From Shewanella pneumatophori (GTDB lineage: Bacteria; Pseudomonadota; Gammaproteobacteria; Enterobacterales; Shewanellaceae), in assembly GCF_023283895.1 (NCBI RefSeq), contig NZ_JAKILB010000003.1:338982-402981 (forward strand): a DNA stretch of 64,000 nucleotides. The letters are read 5' to 3'. The notes beneath the pieces were generated by a model that worked only from the letters and a program-made list of their open reading frames with translations, had not been told where the DNA came from and did no database searches. Shown here one piece after another: positions 27,528 to 37,316 of the stretch (its first letter is position 1; each line of letters starts with the position of its first letter). Made by a program: the position numbers and the translations under genes.

Positions 27528-28223
27528 TTATTTTTGCGGTCCGTATAACCGCATTTGCCAATCTTCAATCGCCTGGTTTTCGATGCGGCGCTGTAAGCTT
27601 TTCACCCAAGATCCCGCTAGTCCTTCACAGTCTGCTAAACGTTGATATTGCTCGGCATCAAACTCAGGTAAAAAATAGATATGCATGGCTTCGGCAACAC
27701 TAATATCTGTTATGCGCTTAACTAGCACTACCGAGTCCTTAGCTGAAATAGTGCCAGGGGTTAATACGCGATAAAACCAACCACAGCGGCCACTTTGCTG
27801 CATAGCTAAGGCAAACTCCTGGTGGCCAAATTGCAGATTCAATTTAAAACACGGCGAACGTGGTTGAGTAACTTGTAGCTCAACTTCACCAATTCTAATG
27901 ATATCGCCGATATGCACTTGGGTTTCATCTAGGCCTACAGTGCTGATGTTCTCGCCCATTGCTGGGGCATCTTTCAAGCCGGTCATCATATCCCAGCGAC
28001 GATATTGGCCATAATGTTCACGTGGAAAGTGATGTAATACGCGATCTACTCCGCCGTGATGCTTAGGATCTGCCTGTGCGTCCCCTACTACAGCTTGAGT
28101 ACCAACCTGTAATGTGCTGGCAGCGCTTTTGTGATTAATACCTGAAGTCACCCCGCCTAACGCGACGATTGCTTCACCATGATATAAACCTGAGATCTGT
28201 TCAACGAGTACTTGCCCTGCCAT
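27528..28223 (-). CDS. MOSC-domain protein, YiiM type
   Basis: 231 residues. The MOSC core has KSAASTLQVGTQAVVGDAQADPKHHGGVDRVLHHFPREHY, and LTQPRSPCFKL-like QPRSPCFKLNLQFG holds the conserved Cys of MOSC proteins, which binds or carries the Moco metal centre. The final 60 residues (VAEAMHIYFLPEFDAEQYQRLADCEGLAGSWVKSLQRRI) are the 3-alpha domain of YiiM. E. coli YiiM reduces N-hydroxylated bases with Moco. This is a possible consumer of the cofactor made by the surrounding genes. Confidence 0.88.
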   Translation of the reverse strand: MAGQVLVEQISGLYHGEAIVALGGVTSGINHKSAASTLQVGTQAVVGDAQADPKHHGGVDRVLHHFPREHYGQYRRWDMMTGLKDAPAMGENISTVGLDETQVHIGDIIRIGEVELQVTQPRSPCFKLNLQFGHQEFALAMQQSGRCGWFYRVLTPGTISAKDSVVLVKRITDISVAEAMHIYFLPEFDAEQYQRLADCEGLAGSWVKSLQRRIENQAIEDWQMRLYGPQK

Positions 28224-28338
28224 CACTATATTCCTAGCTAAAAACTTAGCCTATCCTAACATTAGCTTGCAGCATAAAGGCAGTAACAAAAGCAACTTGT
28301 GTGAAAATTAGCGATAGTCAGGCTAGCATGATAGTGGC

Positions 28339-28367
28339 AAAAAAATGCCCTGCTAGAATGCAGGGCA
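28339..28367 (-). terminator. Terminator after the PfkB-family gene
   Basis: On the minus strand TGCCCTGC-ATTCTA-GCAGGGCA is followed by a T run. It lies about 110 bases after the kinase stop. Confidence 0.8.
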
Positions 28368-28476
28368 AGAGTATGTATCTTGGAAGTATTACAGTCAGAG
28401 AATTGCTGCCGAACATACTAGATAGCTATGATGTCAGTTACATGACTTCGCGGTGACAAATCTAAGACAGCAATAT

Positions 28477-29325
28477 TTATACACTTTTATCTGCCAAATA
28501 CTGCTTAAGCGCCTTCCCCGGAATAGAACTATCACTTGCGACAGCAAATCCTGACCAAATAGCAGCTTCGCCCATGGCATCAAGAATTGACTGATGGTTC
28601 ACAAGACCATGAATTAGTCCAGCAGCGTAAGCATCGCCCGCGCCGGTAGTATCAACAACAGTGCTTGGTACCACAGCAACATGCCGTGTTTCTGAGCCGC
28701 TATATAAGGTCGCGCCATTCTCGCCGTCCGTTACAATAAAGTACTTCAGTCCATCGCCAGCAATAGATTTAGCAAACTGCCACTTATCTTCACTGCAGCG
28801 ACCTTGCATATCACATAGTGAGGCTATCAGCACATGGCAAGGACGTGCGCGTTGATCTTTAGCCAGTTGTGCCACCACCCAGCAATGACTCATTGCAGTT
28901 TTTGCCCAACTCGCTGCGCCCTCTGTAGAGGAGTTGATGTAAAGCGCATCGACATCTTGCCAGTTAGGTGGCAGAGGTAATTCAAACTTAGGTCGTTCAG
29001 GACGAATAATGGTGCGCTCACCATCTGGCGTCATCATCAATAACATCTCACAGGTGTTACCCGGACGTCGTTGAATCAAGCTACAGTTAATCCCTTGGGT
29101 ACTGGCTTCAGCCAATAACCAATCACCAACATCATCACGGCCAACCTGACTCACCAATGATACTTGATGCCCGGCCCACACTAAGCCAATACCTGTGTTT
29201 GCCCCACCGCCGCCAAGGCGATGACCACCGTCTTGATAATGAAAACGTCCACCCGCTTTGAGGGTTTGATTGAGATTAAAAATACGATCGCAATTGAGGT
29301 TTGCTACCAGCAATATATTCGCCAT
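28477..29325 (-). CDS. PfkB-family carbohydrate kinase
   Basis: 282 residues. The N-terminal GGHRLGGGGANTGIGLVWAG and C-terminal DTTGAGDAYAAGL are the PfkB signatures, and the latter holds the catalytic Asp. Ribokinase, 1-phosphofructokinase, adenosine kinase and others share the fold; nothing here fixes the sugar or nucleoside. It stands alone, without transport or isomerase genes. Confidence 0.85.
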   Translation of the reverse strand: MANILLVANLNCDRIFNLNQTLKAGGRFHYQDGGHRLGGGGANTGIGLVWAGHQVSLVSQVGRDDVGDWLLAEASTQGINCSLIQRRPGNTCEMLLMMTPDGERTIIRPERPKFELPLPPNWQDVDALYINSSTEGAASWAKTAMSHCWVVAQLAKDQRARPCHVLIASLCDMQGRCSEDKWQFAKSIAGDGLKYFIVTDGENGATLYSGSETRHVAVVPSTVVDTTGAGDAYAAGLIHGLVNHQSILDAMGEAAIWSGFAVASDSSIPGKALKQYLADKSV

Positions 29326-29590
29326 GAAAGCTCGATATGAAGAACGATTGCTTCGATAGTAAGAGATTTTCTAGCTTGTTCCAAGTGACCTGAGTTAGAT
29401 CCATTTGTTTGCTACCCATTTAAACTGCCAGCATGTAAGCATTCTCTCAAGCTAATGTGAGCCCATCACTGCAGCCGTTTTCGCTAGACTTATACTGTTT
29501 AATGGTAAGTTATTGAAAATAATCTCGAGTAAGCAGAGCAATTCGCTAAACATCTACTATCCTTAGCTTTAACAAGCTAATACAGCGCTA
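29326..29590. other. Intergenic region
   Basis: Holds the presumed promoter of the PfkB-type gene, reading leftwards. No coding frame or further structure recognised before the palindromes at 29591. Confidence 0.5.
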
Positions 29591-29608
29591 CGCAAATTTA
29601 AATTTGCG
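29591..29608. promoter_or_regulatory. Perfect 18-base palindrome
   Basis: CGCAAATTTAAATTTGCG, 59 bases upstream of the small gene at 29667. A candidate operator. Confidence 0.5.
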
Positions 29609-29613
29609 AATAT

Positions 29614-29628
29614 GATATTGGCAATATC
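29614..29628. promoter_or_regulatory. Second inverted repeat, GATATTG-G-CAATATC
   Basis: Lies 5 bases after the first palindrome and about 40 bases before the small gene. The tandem pair of operators suggests tight control of the gene. Confidence 0.45.
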
Positions 29629-29666
29629 ACTAGAAGCAGTAGTGAGACAGCAAGAGGAATAGTTGA

Positions 29667-29867
29667 ATGGACTCAATTATTGGTATGCATGAACAAATGG
29701 AATTTGGCTCAACTCCTGAGGGGCAACTTGCACGCTATCGCGCATGTTTAAAGGCATTTGAGCAAATGCAGTACACAGACAATTATGTGTTACAGATAAA
29801 AGAAGATATTAAAAAGCTTGAGCTATTGATAGCGTCAAACAGCGAGTCTGCTACTGTAGACAGTTAA
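29667..29867 (+). CDS. Small hypothetical protein (66 residues)
   Basis: No family recognised. Predicted largely helical and soluble, acidic at the C-terminus, with no signal peptide or Cys pair. AAGAGGAA lies about 8 bases before the ATG, a good ribosome site, and the gene ends before a strong terminator. Two palindromes precede it. These features support a real gene; function unknown. Confidence 0.65.
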   Translation: MDSIIGMHEQMEFGSTPEGQLARYRACLKAFEQMQYTDNYVLQIKEDIKKLELLIASNSESATVDS

Positions 29868-29887
29868 CTTACACCGCTGAACAACAA

Positions 29888-29911
29888 GGCTACTGCCTGA
29901 TAGCAGTAGCC
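29888..29911. terminator. Bidirectional terminator-like hairpin
   Basis: GGCTACTGC-CTGATA-GCAGTAGCC between the convergent small gene and the HemN-like gene. The minus side has the better T-rich tail. Confidence 0.7.
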
Positions 29912-29921
29912 CAGCTTTGGA

Positions 29922-31250
29922 TTACATATCGCAAGCTTTTAATGGCTTACGCAATTGAGCGCGAACGTTGTCCATGCCAGAGTAAAACTCTTTCATCATC
30001 AACAATCCCATCATCTTACCGTTATCGGTAATAATCAGGTTATCAGGATCAGTTGGATCGTTCTTAATCGCACCAATCGCTTTCATCGAAGTCATCTCTT
30101 TAAACAGCGCAGTGTCTAAGTTAACGCCAAAAGTTTCACGGAAGTATTTACGTGATAAACGACCAGAGAACATGCCCAGTAAGAAACGATACTGCATCAC
30201 TTCTTTACGGCCGTATTGCTTCTGTTGATCGACACCCATTAGACCATTGGCGATACGCTCTTGGTACTTACGTAGTGAGAAGGTATTCACGTACAGCGTG
30301 TCATCTAGGAAGCTAAATGAACCTGAACCAACACCTAAGTACTCATCAAAGTCGATAACGTATTCGTCAAAACCTTCGTCATTAGCTTTACCAAAAGCCC
30401 ATGCCGATAGCTGGTTATATTGACCATTTAAGCTATTCAAAATTTGACGATATTGGCGCGCCATATCCCCTTGAGGAGCCGCTAGCTTACCTTTAACACT
30501 CTTACGAGTCTGGTGGGTAATCATCAACGGATAAGTGGTGATCTGGCGAGGATCAAGCTTAGATGCCATATCTAAGTCATGTTGAATAACTTCGTCAGTT
30601 TGACCACGGAAACCGAAAATCAAATCAACGTTAATAATTGGGAATAGCTCTTTAGCTGCCATGATCTTGTCGAAAGTTTGCTGGCCATTACCAAACTTTT
30701 CAATACGATCTGTCATTGCCAAAATGTCATCATTGAAGCTTTGTACGCCAATCGACATACGATCAACTAAGCCCTCAAGCTGCTTAAAGCCTGGGCTATC
30801 AAGATGCTGTGGATCTGACTCACATGAGACTTCTTTAATGCTTGGGAACAGCTTTTTAGCATGCTCAATAGTTCGAGCTAGTTCATCTTCCAATACCGTT
30901 GTAGTACCGCCACCAATGTACATAGACTCAAAGTCGTAACCTAAAGCTTTAACCATCTCCATCTCTTTACGCAAAGAGATGAAGTAAGCACGAGCTTTAT
31001 CTTCTTTAAATAGGAAGCGATGGAAGGTACAGTAGGAACACAAGGTATGACAAAAAGGCACATGCGCGTACAACATGTACTTCTTACCTTCGACTGGGTT
31101 TGGCATCATCTCTGCCGAAACCGTATCGAGTCGTAAGTTACGATCCACATAAAACTGCATGACTTTTTCCATACCGCTAATCATCCAGTCAGGTGTGGTG
31201 ATATTAGCGTTATAAGGTTGAGCAGTATCAGGCAGAATAATTGACGACAT
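29922..31250 (-). CDS. HemN-like radical SAM protein
   Basis: 442 residues. The cluster motif CHTLCSYC (CxxxCxxC) near residue 68 is followed by YIGGGTTTVLE, IGVQSFND, and NVDLIFGFRGQT, the core of oxygen-independent coproporphyrinogen III oxidase relatives. Many HemN-like proteins are not true coproporphyrinogen oxidases; some bind heme or insert it (HemW, HutW). The first Cys motif is HVPFCHTLCSYCTFHRF and it is shorter than typical HemN. Placed just downstream of three fdh operons containing a heme b subunit, a heme-related role is possible but unproven. Confidence 0.75.
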   Translation of the reverse strand: MSSIILPDTAQPYNANITTPDWMISGMEKVMQFYVDRNLRLDTVSAEMMPNPVEGKKYMLYAHVPFCHTLCSYCTFHRFLFKEDKARAYFISLRKEMEMVKALGYDFESMYIGGGTTTVLEDELARTIEHAKKLFPSIKEVSCESDPQHLDSPGFKQLEGLVDRMSIGVQSFNDDILAMTDRIEKFGNGQQTFDKIMAAKELFPIINVDLIFGFRGQTDEVIQHDLDMASKLDPRQITTYPLMITHQTRKSVKGKLAAPQGDMARQYRQILNSLNGQYNQLSAWAFGKANDEGFDEYVIDFDEYLGVGSGSFSFLDDTLYVNTFSLRKYQERIANGLMGVDQQKQYGRKEVMQYRFLLGMFSGRLSRKYFRETFGVNLDTALFKEMTSMKAIGAIKNDPTDPDNLIITDNGKMMGLLMMKEFYSGMDNVRAQLRKPLKACDM

Positions 31251-31498
31251 ATAAGTTCCTATAAAATAATGCTAATCACAAAAGAATCGGAAACATTGGA
31301 ATGCAATAGCAGTGTGCAAAATTAGCACTTTAAATAAGCATAAAACGTGATTAGGTTATAACTTAGCGTTTCCTATCAAAGAAATGTATGCTTTTTTGTT
31401 AAGTAAGTCATACTTTAGCTATTGCTCATAAAACATACAATTTATCAGTATTGTGTTCTTCTCATGTAGGCCATCCCCTTGCCCCACAAAAGCCAGAT
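31251..31498. other. Upstream region of the HemN-like gene
   Basis: Contains the promoter region reading leftwards. No clear FNR or CRP palindrome and no coding frame were recognised. Confidence 0.45.
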
Positions 31499-31531
31499 AA
31501 AAAAACACCCCAGCTACGAATAGCTGAGGTG
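31499..31531 (-). terminator. Terminator of fdh operon 1
   Basis: On the minus strand CACCTCAGCTA-TTCG-TAGCTGGGGTG followed by seven T. About 25 bases after the fdhC1 stop. Confidence 0.88.
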
Positions 31532-31555
31532 CTTAGGCATTAAGCGAAAAGAGGC

Positions 31556-32539
31556 TTACTCTTTGTACTTAAGGGTACCGTTAGCTTTGATTTCATCGAA
31601 CCAAAGGTTGTGGTGCTGGCTAGCCCATGTTTCATCACAGTAACCAGAAACCATACACTCCATACCACCTTCAGACATAACCGTTGCCATGAAGATATGC
31701 ACGATTGAGAAAGCAGTAATAATGATGGCACTTACTGAGTGAAGTACTAGTGCGATTAAGCTAAGTGTGCGGCTAGGCTCGAACAAGTTCGGGAATAGCA
31801 ACAACATACCAGATGCAGAGATTACTAGACCAAAGGCAGCGAATGCCCAGAACCATAATTTCTCACCGGCGTTAGCGAAACCTGCGTCAGGGTGCTTACC
31901 TTTGAATGGACCGAAGTTGATGTAACCACCAACAACCATCATCCACTTAAGGTCATACATCTTAGGCATTTGGTTCTTAGCCCATAACGTTACCATCAGC
32001 GCCCAGCCCAACATGAACGGAATCGCCATGATGTCGTGGATCTGCTTAGAAGCGTTAACTAGACTAGCCCATAGGCCTTCACCGATATATGGCTGAACGA
32101 AGTAACGACCAGCAATTAGCATTAAGCCTGTTAAGATCAACAACAGACAAGGAATAGCACCTAGCCAGTGAATTGATACATCAAACTTAGACCAACGGTA
32201 AACCAGCTTGCCTGAGTAACCACCGTGAAGCTTAGAAATGCCATTCACTTTGATAAACAGAACAAAAATAATGATCATCCCGAAAAGGGCAGCCATTAAT
32301 GCTGGAGCAAGAATATCACTACGCAATTCAAGTACACGTAGGTCATACGTGTTGATTGCTTGCGTGTGGAATTCACTTGTTGAAGTTGTACGACCTTCTT
32401 CGCCAGCTTTTAGCTGAGCCCAGATTTGGCCGTTGTTCACTTCAATGGTGTCACCCACTTTGTCAGTCGCATTAGCGAAAACAGACACACTGAAAAACAG
32501 TGCGATTGCAACGCCTATGTGTTTTAACCATTTGTTCAT
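31556..32539 (-). CDS. fdhC: Formate dehydrogenase cytochrome b subunit (copy 1)
   Basis: 327 residues with a signal peptide (to about residue 22). A periplasmic stretch is followed by four transmembrane segments that hold two hemes b and pass electrons from FdhB to quinone. Ligand-type His occur in VSIHWLGAIPCLLLILTGL, KQIHDIMAIPFMLGWALM and VLHSVSAIIITAFSIVHIFMA. The C-terminal SGYCDETWASQHHNLWFDEI is shared by all three copies. Long stretches are identical at DNA level to copy 2 (about 164 bases at 31635-31798), pointing to gene conversion. Confidence 0.92.
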   Translation of the reverse strand: MNKWLKHIGVAIALFFSVSVFANATDKVGDTIEVNNGQIWAQLKAGEEGRTTSTSEFHTQAINTYDLRVLELRSDILAPALMAALFGMIIIFVLFIKVNGISKLHGGYSGKLVYRWSKFDVSIHWLGAIPCLLLILTGLMLIAGRYFVQPYIGEGLWASLVNASKQIHDIMAIPFMLGWALMVTLWAKNQMPKMYDLKWMMVVGGYINFGPFKGKHPDAGFANAGEKLWFWAFAAFGLVISASGMLLLFPNLFEPSRTLSLIALVLHSVSAIIITAFSIVHIFMATVMSEGGMECMVSGYCDETWASQHHNLWFDEIKANGTLKYKE

Positions 32540-32619
32540 AATACGTCCTCTTTTACCACTGGACGGCTCACGTTAATGAGCCATTCAGGGTACGCTGGAA
32601 ATTAGTCAACCTAAGTTGA

Positions 32620-33189
32620 TTAACCCCAAGCTGCGTTTTTAGAACCACGGTATGCAACACGCTCACGGAAGATTGAAGAAACAATCTCAGCATCACCCGC
32701 TAATAGCGCTTTAGTTGCACACAGCTCAGCACACATAGGTAGCTTGCCTTCAGCGATACGGTTTGCACCGTACTTCTGATGCTCTGCCTCAGAGAAGTTC
32801 TCTTCTGGGCCACCCGCACAGAAAGTACACTTGTCCATCTTACCGCGAGCACCGAAAGCACCTGATTTAGGGAACTGTGGCGCGCCAAATGGGCAAGCGT
32901 ATAGGCAGTAGCCACAACCGATACAAGTATCTTTGTCGTGAAGTACGATGCCATCTTCTGTCTTGTAGAAACAGTTTGCCGGGCAAACCGCCATACAAGG
33001 TGCATCATCACAGTGCATACAAGCAACAGAGATAGAGGCTTCGCCTTTCTCACCGTCATTGATAGTCACAACGCGACGACGTTGAATACCCCACTCTAGA
33101 GCAGAGTCGTTTTCGTTCTTACATGCAGTGACACAACCGTTACACTCGATGCAGCGCTTGGTATCACATAAAAATTTCATTGTAGCCAT
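32620..33189 (-). CDS. fdhB: Formate dehydrogenase iron-sulfur subunit (copy 1)
   Basis: 189 residues carrying four 4Fe-4S cluster motifs: CDTKRCIECNGCVTAC, CMHCDDAPCMAVCP, CIGCGYCLYACPFG and CTFC...CAELCAT. It transfers electrons from FdhA to the FdhC hemes. No Tat signal of its own, so it would be exported with FdhA. AGGAG lies 9 bases before the ATG. Almost identical to copy 2; the differences include NKN versus KNA near the C-terminus. Confidence 0.95.
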   Translation of the reverse strand: MATMKFLCDTKRCIECNGCVTACKNENDSALEWGIQRRRVVTINDGEKGEASISVACMHCDDAPCMAVCPANCFYKTEDGIVLHDKDTCIGCGYCLYACPFGAPQFPKSGAFGARGKMDKCTFCAGGPEENFSEAEHQKYGANRIAEGKLPMCAELCATKALLAGDAEIVSSIFRERVAYRGSKNAAWG

Positions 33190-33218
33190 TCTGGCAATTC
33201 TCCTAGCTAATACTGCAA

Positions 33219-36092
33219 TTAAGCTTTAGCAATCTGACAAAGTGTGGCTTTAGTTTCTTGCATCTGAGTCACAGGGTCATAACCGTAAGTCATTACCGTG
33301 TTACAAGATTCACCAACTACGTAAGGTTTAGTGCTAATTCCACCAGATTCTGGATATTGCAGATCTTCACCGTGCATTACACCCGCGAAGTGATAAGGCA
33401 TCCAAGTTACACCAGCGCCAACACGTGGAGTTACCATCGCCTTGATCTTGATGCGTCCGCCTTCAGCACCTTCAACCCAAACGTCATCACCGTCACGAAT
33501 GCCGCGATCTGCCGCATCAGCTGGGTTAATTTCGATGAACATTTCTTGTTGAAGTTCAGCCAACCATGGGCAAGAACGAGACTCTTCACCACCACCTTCG
33601 TACTCAACCAAACGGCCAGAAGTAGAAATTAGTGGGTACTTCTTATCTAGATCATCGCTAATAACCTTGTCTTGTAACGTCTTGTACAAGGTTGGTAGAC
33701 GGTGAACTTGCATGTCGTTATGAGTTGGGTATTTCTCAATTAGATCACGACGTGCAGTGTAGATTGGCTCACGGTGTACAGGCACTTCGTCTGGGAAAGT
33801 CCAAACGCGACAACGTGCTTTAGCATTACCGTATGGCACCATGTTGTGTGCTAGCGCAACACGTACGATACCGCCACCTAAGTCAGTCGCCCAAGTACGG
33901 TTTTCAGCTAGTGCTTTCTCTTCAGCAGTTAGCTCATCCCACCAGCCAAGTTGCTTCAGCATCTTGTCATCAAATTGTGGGTAACCGTCTTGAATGTCAG
34001 CATCAACAGAAGCTGAATCTTCAGCTAGGATGCTCACGCCTTCGTGTTCAACACCAAAACGAGCACGGAAGTTACCACCACCTTGGTTCACGTTCATACC
34101 TGTGCGGTATAGAATCTGTGTACCTGGGTGCTTCTGCTCTGGAGTACCCCAACATGGCCAAGGTAGACCGTAAGTCTCGCCCTTGTTTACGCCACCTGCA
34201 GCTTCTAGCGTTTCAGAAGAGAAATCGCCCCAGTTCATAGTGTGAGCACGGATACGCTCTGGGCTCCAACCTGTGTAACCCACTGAACGCATACCTTTAG
34301 CGTATTCGCGCATGATGTCATCAGAGTCAGGCATGTTGCCATTAACCTTGATGTGCTTAGTCCATGCGTCAGCAATGCCTACATGCTTAGCGATACGGTA
34401 CATGATCTCTAGGTCATTCTTAGAGTCGAATAACGGCTCAACAACCTGTTGACGCCACTGTGCACTACGACCAGAGTTGTTTACTGAACCTTCACACTCG
34501 TACTGAGTTGCTGCAGGTAGTAAGTAAACGCCATCTTTACGACGGTGCATAACACCCGCCATTGTTGGGTACGGATCCACAACAACAACAGTTTCTAGCT
34601 TGTCCAATGCGTCACGTACTTCCATCTGACGCGTTTCAGTGTTAACTGATTGACCCCAGAAGAATGCTAGACGTAGGTTATCTTTTTGAGCAAGTTTGTC
34701 TTTAGCTTCTAACACACCATCTTGCCAGCGAGAACATGGCATACCTGGAGTAGTCATTGGGCTACGACCTAAGTAAGGCTTTTGGTCGAAACGTGCTTTA
34801 ACTGATTCGAATGGTAGATCCCATACGCGAGACCAGTGGTGCCATGCGCCTTCACCAACGCCGTAGTAGCCTGGTAAGTTGTCGAATAGCAGACCCATGT
34901 CCGTTGCGCCCTGAACGTTGTCGTGACCACGGAAAATGTTAGTACCACCACCAGACACACCCATGTTACCTAGCACTAGCTGCAGGATAGAGTACATACG
35001 CGTGTTAGCGTTACCAACGTGATGCTGAGTACCACCCATACACCAAATTACAGTACCTGGACGGTTAGTCGCCATTTGTTTAGCAGCAGCATAAACAGCT
35101 TCGCGAGATACGCCAGTTACGTTTTCAACTTCTTCAGGAGTCCAACGCGCAGCTTCTTCACGGATCTTGTCCATGCCGTAAGCACGTGTGCGGATAAACT
35201 CTTTATCTTCCCAACCATTTTCAAAAATGTGCCACATTAGACCGTAAACCAAAGGAATATCGGTACCTGGACGTAATGGTAGGTGGATATCAGAATGCGC
35301 CATAGTGCGAGAGAAACGTGGGTCAGCAACAGTCATTGTCGCGCCGCGCTCTTTGGCGATTAAAATGTGCTGCATCGCTACTGGATGCGCCTCTGCTGGG
35401 TTTGCCCCAATCAGGAAGATATTTTTTGCGTTACGAATATCGTTGAAAGAGTTGGTTTGTGCACCGTAACCCCAAGTGTTCGCAACACCGGCAACTGTCG
35501 TTGAGTGACAAATACGCGCTGAATGGTCAACGTTGTTTGTCCCCCACATTGCCGCTAACTTACGGTACATGTATGCACCTTCGTTAGAGAATTTCGCACT
35601 ACCCATGAAGTAAACTGAGTCAGGGCCTGATGTTTGATTGATCTCAAGCATCTTATCGCCGATTTCAGATACAGCTTGTTCCCATGAAAGCTTCTTCCAC
35701 TTACCGCCTTCAAGCTTCATTGGGTACTTAACACGCTTATTTGAATGCGTGTGGTAACGTAAGCTCGCGCCTTTAGCACAGTGGCCGCCAGAGTTGAATG
35801 GGTGGTCAAACGCAGGCTCTTGACCTGTCCACACACCATTTTGAACTTCTGCGTATAGACCACAACCTACCGCACAAGCACTACATACAGTACGCTTGAT
35901 TTCAGTTGGTGCGTCATGAGCAACAGTTTGCACTTTAGCTTCTGCTTTACGCATCATGCCTGTGCCTAATAAAGAAGCGGCTGCGATACCACCAGATGTG
36001 ATACCTGCTTGCTTCATAAACTGACGACGGCTAATACCTAGAGTCTTTTTCTCTACAGTAGGTGCCGCGTTGGATTGGCGAGTTAACTTCAT
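33219..36092 (-). CDS. fdhA: Formate dehydrogenase catalytic subunit (copy 1)
   Basis: 957 residues, bis-MGD (Mo or W) enzyme of the DMSO reductase family that oxidises formate to CO2 at the periplasmic face. Tat motif SRRQFMKQAG with Arg22-Arg23. 4Fe-4S ligands are C70, C73, C77 and C105, with K107 after the last. The active-site residue is Cys195 in ARICHSTTV with His196, a Cys rather than selenocysteine enzyme; no in-frame TGA occurs. It differs from copy 2 mainly inside the region past residue 110, where copy 2 resembles copy 3. Preceded by fdhX1 and followed by fdhB1. Confidence 0.95.
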   Translation of the reverse strand: MKLTRQSNAAPTVEKKTLGISRRQFMKQAGITSGGIAAASLLGTGMMRKAEAKVQTVAHDAPTEIKRTVCSACAVGCGLYAEVQNGVWTGQEPAFDHPFNSGGHCAKGASLRYHTHSNKRVKYPMKLEGGKWKKLSWEQAVSEIGDKMLEINQTSGPDSVYFMGSAKFSNEGAYMYRKLAAMWGTNNVDHSARICHSTTVAGVANTWGYGAQTNSFNDIRNAKNIFLIGANPAEAHPVAMQHILIAKERGATMTVADPRFSRTMAHSDIHLPLRPGTDIPLVYGLMWHIFENGWEDKEFIRTRAYGMDKIREEAARWTPEEVENVTGVSREAVYAAAKQMATNRPGTVIWCMGGTQHHVGNANTRMYSILQLVLGNMGVSGGGTNIFRGHDNVQGATDMGLLFDNLPGYYGVGEGAWHHWSRVWDLPFESVKARFDQKPYLGRSPMTTPGMPCSRWQDGVLEAKDKLAQKDNLRLAFFWGQSVNTETRQMEVRDALDKLETVVVVDPYPTMAGVMHRRKDGVYLLPAATQYECEGSVNNSGRSAQWRQQVVEPLFDSKNDLEIMYRIAKHVGIADAWTKHIKVNGNMPDSDDIMREYAKGMRSVGYTGWSPERIRAHTMNWGDFSSETLEAAGGVNKGETYGLPWPCWGTPEQKHPGTQILYRTGMNVNQGGGNFRARFGVEHEGVSILAEDSASVDADIQDGYPQFDDKMLKQLGWWDELTAEEKALAENRTWATDLGGGIVRVALAHNMVPYGNAKARCRVWTFPDEVPVHREPIYTARRDLIEKYPTHNDMQVHRLPTLYKTLQDKVISDDLDKKYPLISTSGRLVEYEGGGEESRSCPWLAELQQEMFIEINPADAADRGIRDGDDVWVEGAEGGRIKIKAMVTPRVGAGVTWMPYHFAGVMHGEDLQYPESGGISTKPYVVGESCNTVMTYGYDPVTQMQETKATLCQIAKA

Positions 36093-36110
36093 CGCTGTAC
36101 TTCTCCTAGA

Positions 36111-36308
36111 CTAGCCGCGTAAGCTATTGTAATAACTGCGAATGTGCGCAGTTTCATGATAGCCATCTACATTTTTGGTGCTGACTTTCGTTTCACTTGC
36201 TTGAGCAACACTTACGCCAGTTGCGGCGATAGCAACACTTGCAGTGCCGCCGATAGTTAGTGCTTTCAGCAAAGATCTGCGGTTCAGATCAGGCTGTTGC
36301 TTTTTCAT
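36111..36308 (-). CDS. fdhX: FdhX, small Tat-targeted Fdh subunit (copy 1)
   Basis: 65 residues, using the ATG at 36308 with AGGAG upstream; the longer frame to 36398 adds residues before the Tat motif. The twin Arg in NRRSLLKALTIGG is a Tat signal, followed by a short mature peptide ending SYYNSLRG. Members of the formate-dehydrogenase-region Tat target family always precede fdhA. Function of the mature peptide is unknown. Close to copy 2 in sequence. Confidence 0.9.
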   Translation of the reverse strand: MKKQQPDLNRRSLLKALTIGGTASVAIAATGVSVAQASETKVSTKNVDGYHETAHIRSYYNSLRG

Positions 36309-37316
36309 TTTCACTCCTAGTAGGAAGGAATAGTTTTGTTTATAAACACTTAAGATAGAACCAATAACGCTACAACTTGCAACACAGGTTAACTGCATGT
36401 TAATTAAGCACTTAACATTGTAAAAAGTGTATATTCATTAGAGCTATCCCCAATATAGCCGGCGTAATATAAAGAATTTCAATCCTCTAAAAGTTGATCT
36501 AAATCCGATTAAAGTTCCGATTTTGGCGCAATTCAAATAAAAGTGTTAACTAGCGCATGTTTTACAAACCAAACTAACGCACAACACCAAATAACTGCAC
36601 TGCAAACCCAAAAAGTGAAAAACAAAATAAACGTATACTCAGTAACTTATACAACTTTAGATCAATAACACCAACATTTAACACATGTACCAACCAAGCC
36701 CCCCATTATTGACCAACAACAGCCAATATAGACACTTTATGGTGTAAGTTTGTTGTTTTTTAGTGACAAATAAACGGGTGAATTTGTAGAGGACATTTGA
36801 GCTAAGCATACTCTTAACAGCATTTAACGTTAGCGCACAGAAGACGCTTGCCGAGCAGCTGAAACCTAGCATTGAAGGCTATTATCCAAGGGGATTTAAC
36901 TGAACTATTACATATATAGAGTGACGGCTATTGAATAGCGCCTAGGTGAACACGGCTTTTAGCTGTTATGCAGCGTAATTAGTGGCGCAGAAGGCTTAAC
37001 GAGTTTGCGCTATCGCGAGCAAGAATACCTATGACTCACGCTTTGATGATTGCAAGTGGCATAGATCGTATGCGAATAGATTTTAAACGGCATAAATAAA
37101 TTACAGCTCAGTAGCACCATAACAGCGCAAAGCAGCATTAGAGAGGCTTTGAGAGCCATACAAACTAAATCGACTTATCTCGCCGTCATAGAGCGCTCTG
37201 AGCTCCCTAGAGCTTGAATAGCTCTGCGGGCAAATAGCTGAAAGAATGGTGGCTTATGAAGTTTTTTAGCCCAGAATTGGACAAGCAAAAACGCTGCTAA
37301 ATGGCGAGTTTTAGCT
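36309..37316. promoter_or_regulatory. Long region upstream of fdh operon 1
   Basis: About 1 kb. The first 500 bases share blocks in the same order with the region upstream of fdh operon 2: a stretch near 36421-36475, an AAGTGTTAAC block near 36540, and further blocks at about 36720-36790 (CCAATATA, TGTAAG, AAATAA, GTGAAT). From about 36900 to 37316 nothing was recognised; a frame at 36678-36872 is not believable. Promoter and leader control of fdh operon 1 is likely here. Confidence 0.5.
36494..36507 (-). promoter_or_regulatory. EtrA/FNR-like site upstream of fdh operon 1
   Basis: TTGATCTAAATCCG matches TTGATCTAGATCAA at 11 of 14 positions, as judged by eye. The same half-site, TTGATCT, is at 42277 in the other copy. 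EtrA is the Shewanella FNR homologue; binding is inferred. Confidence 0.35.

Noticed and set aside
36791..36800. GGACATTTGA as a GGACAT box for fdh operon 1
   Set aside because: Only half the motif, over 480 bases from fdhX1, and no sigma-54 element found between.
36678..36872. 64-residue minus-strand frame upstream of fdh operon 1
   Set aside because: No ribosome site or family match, and it spans a conserved non-coding block.
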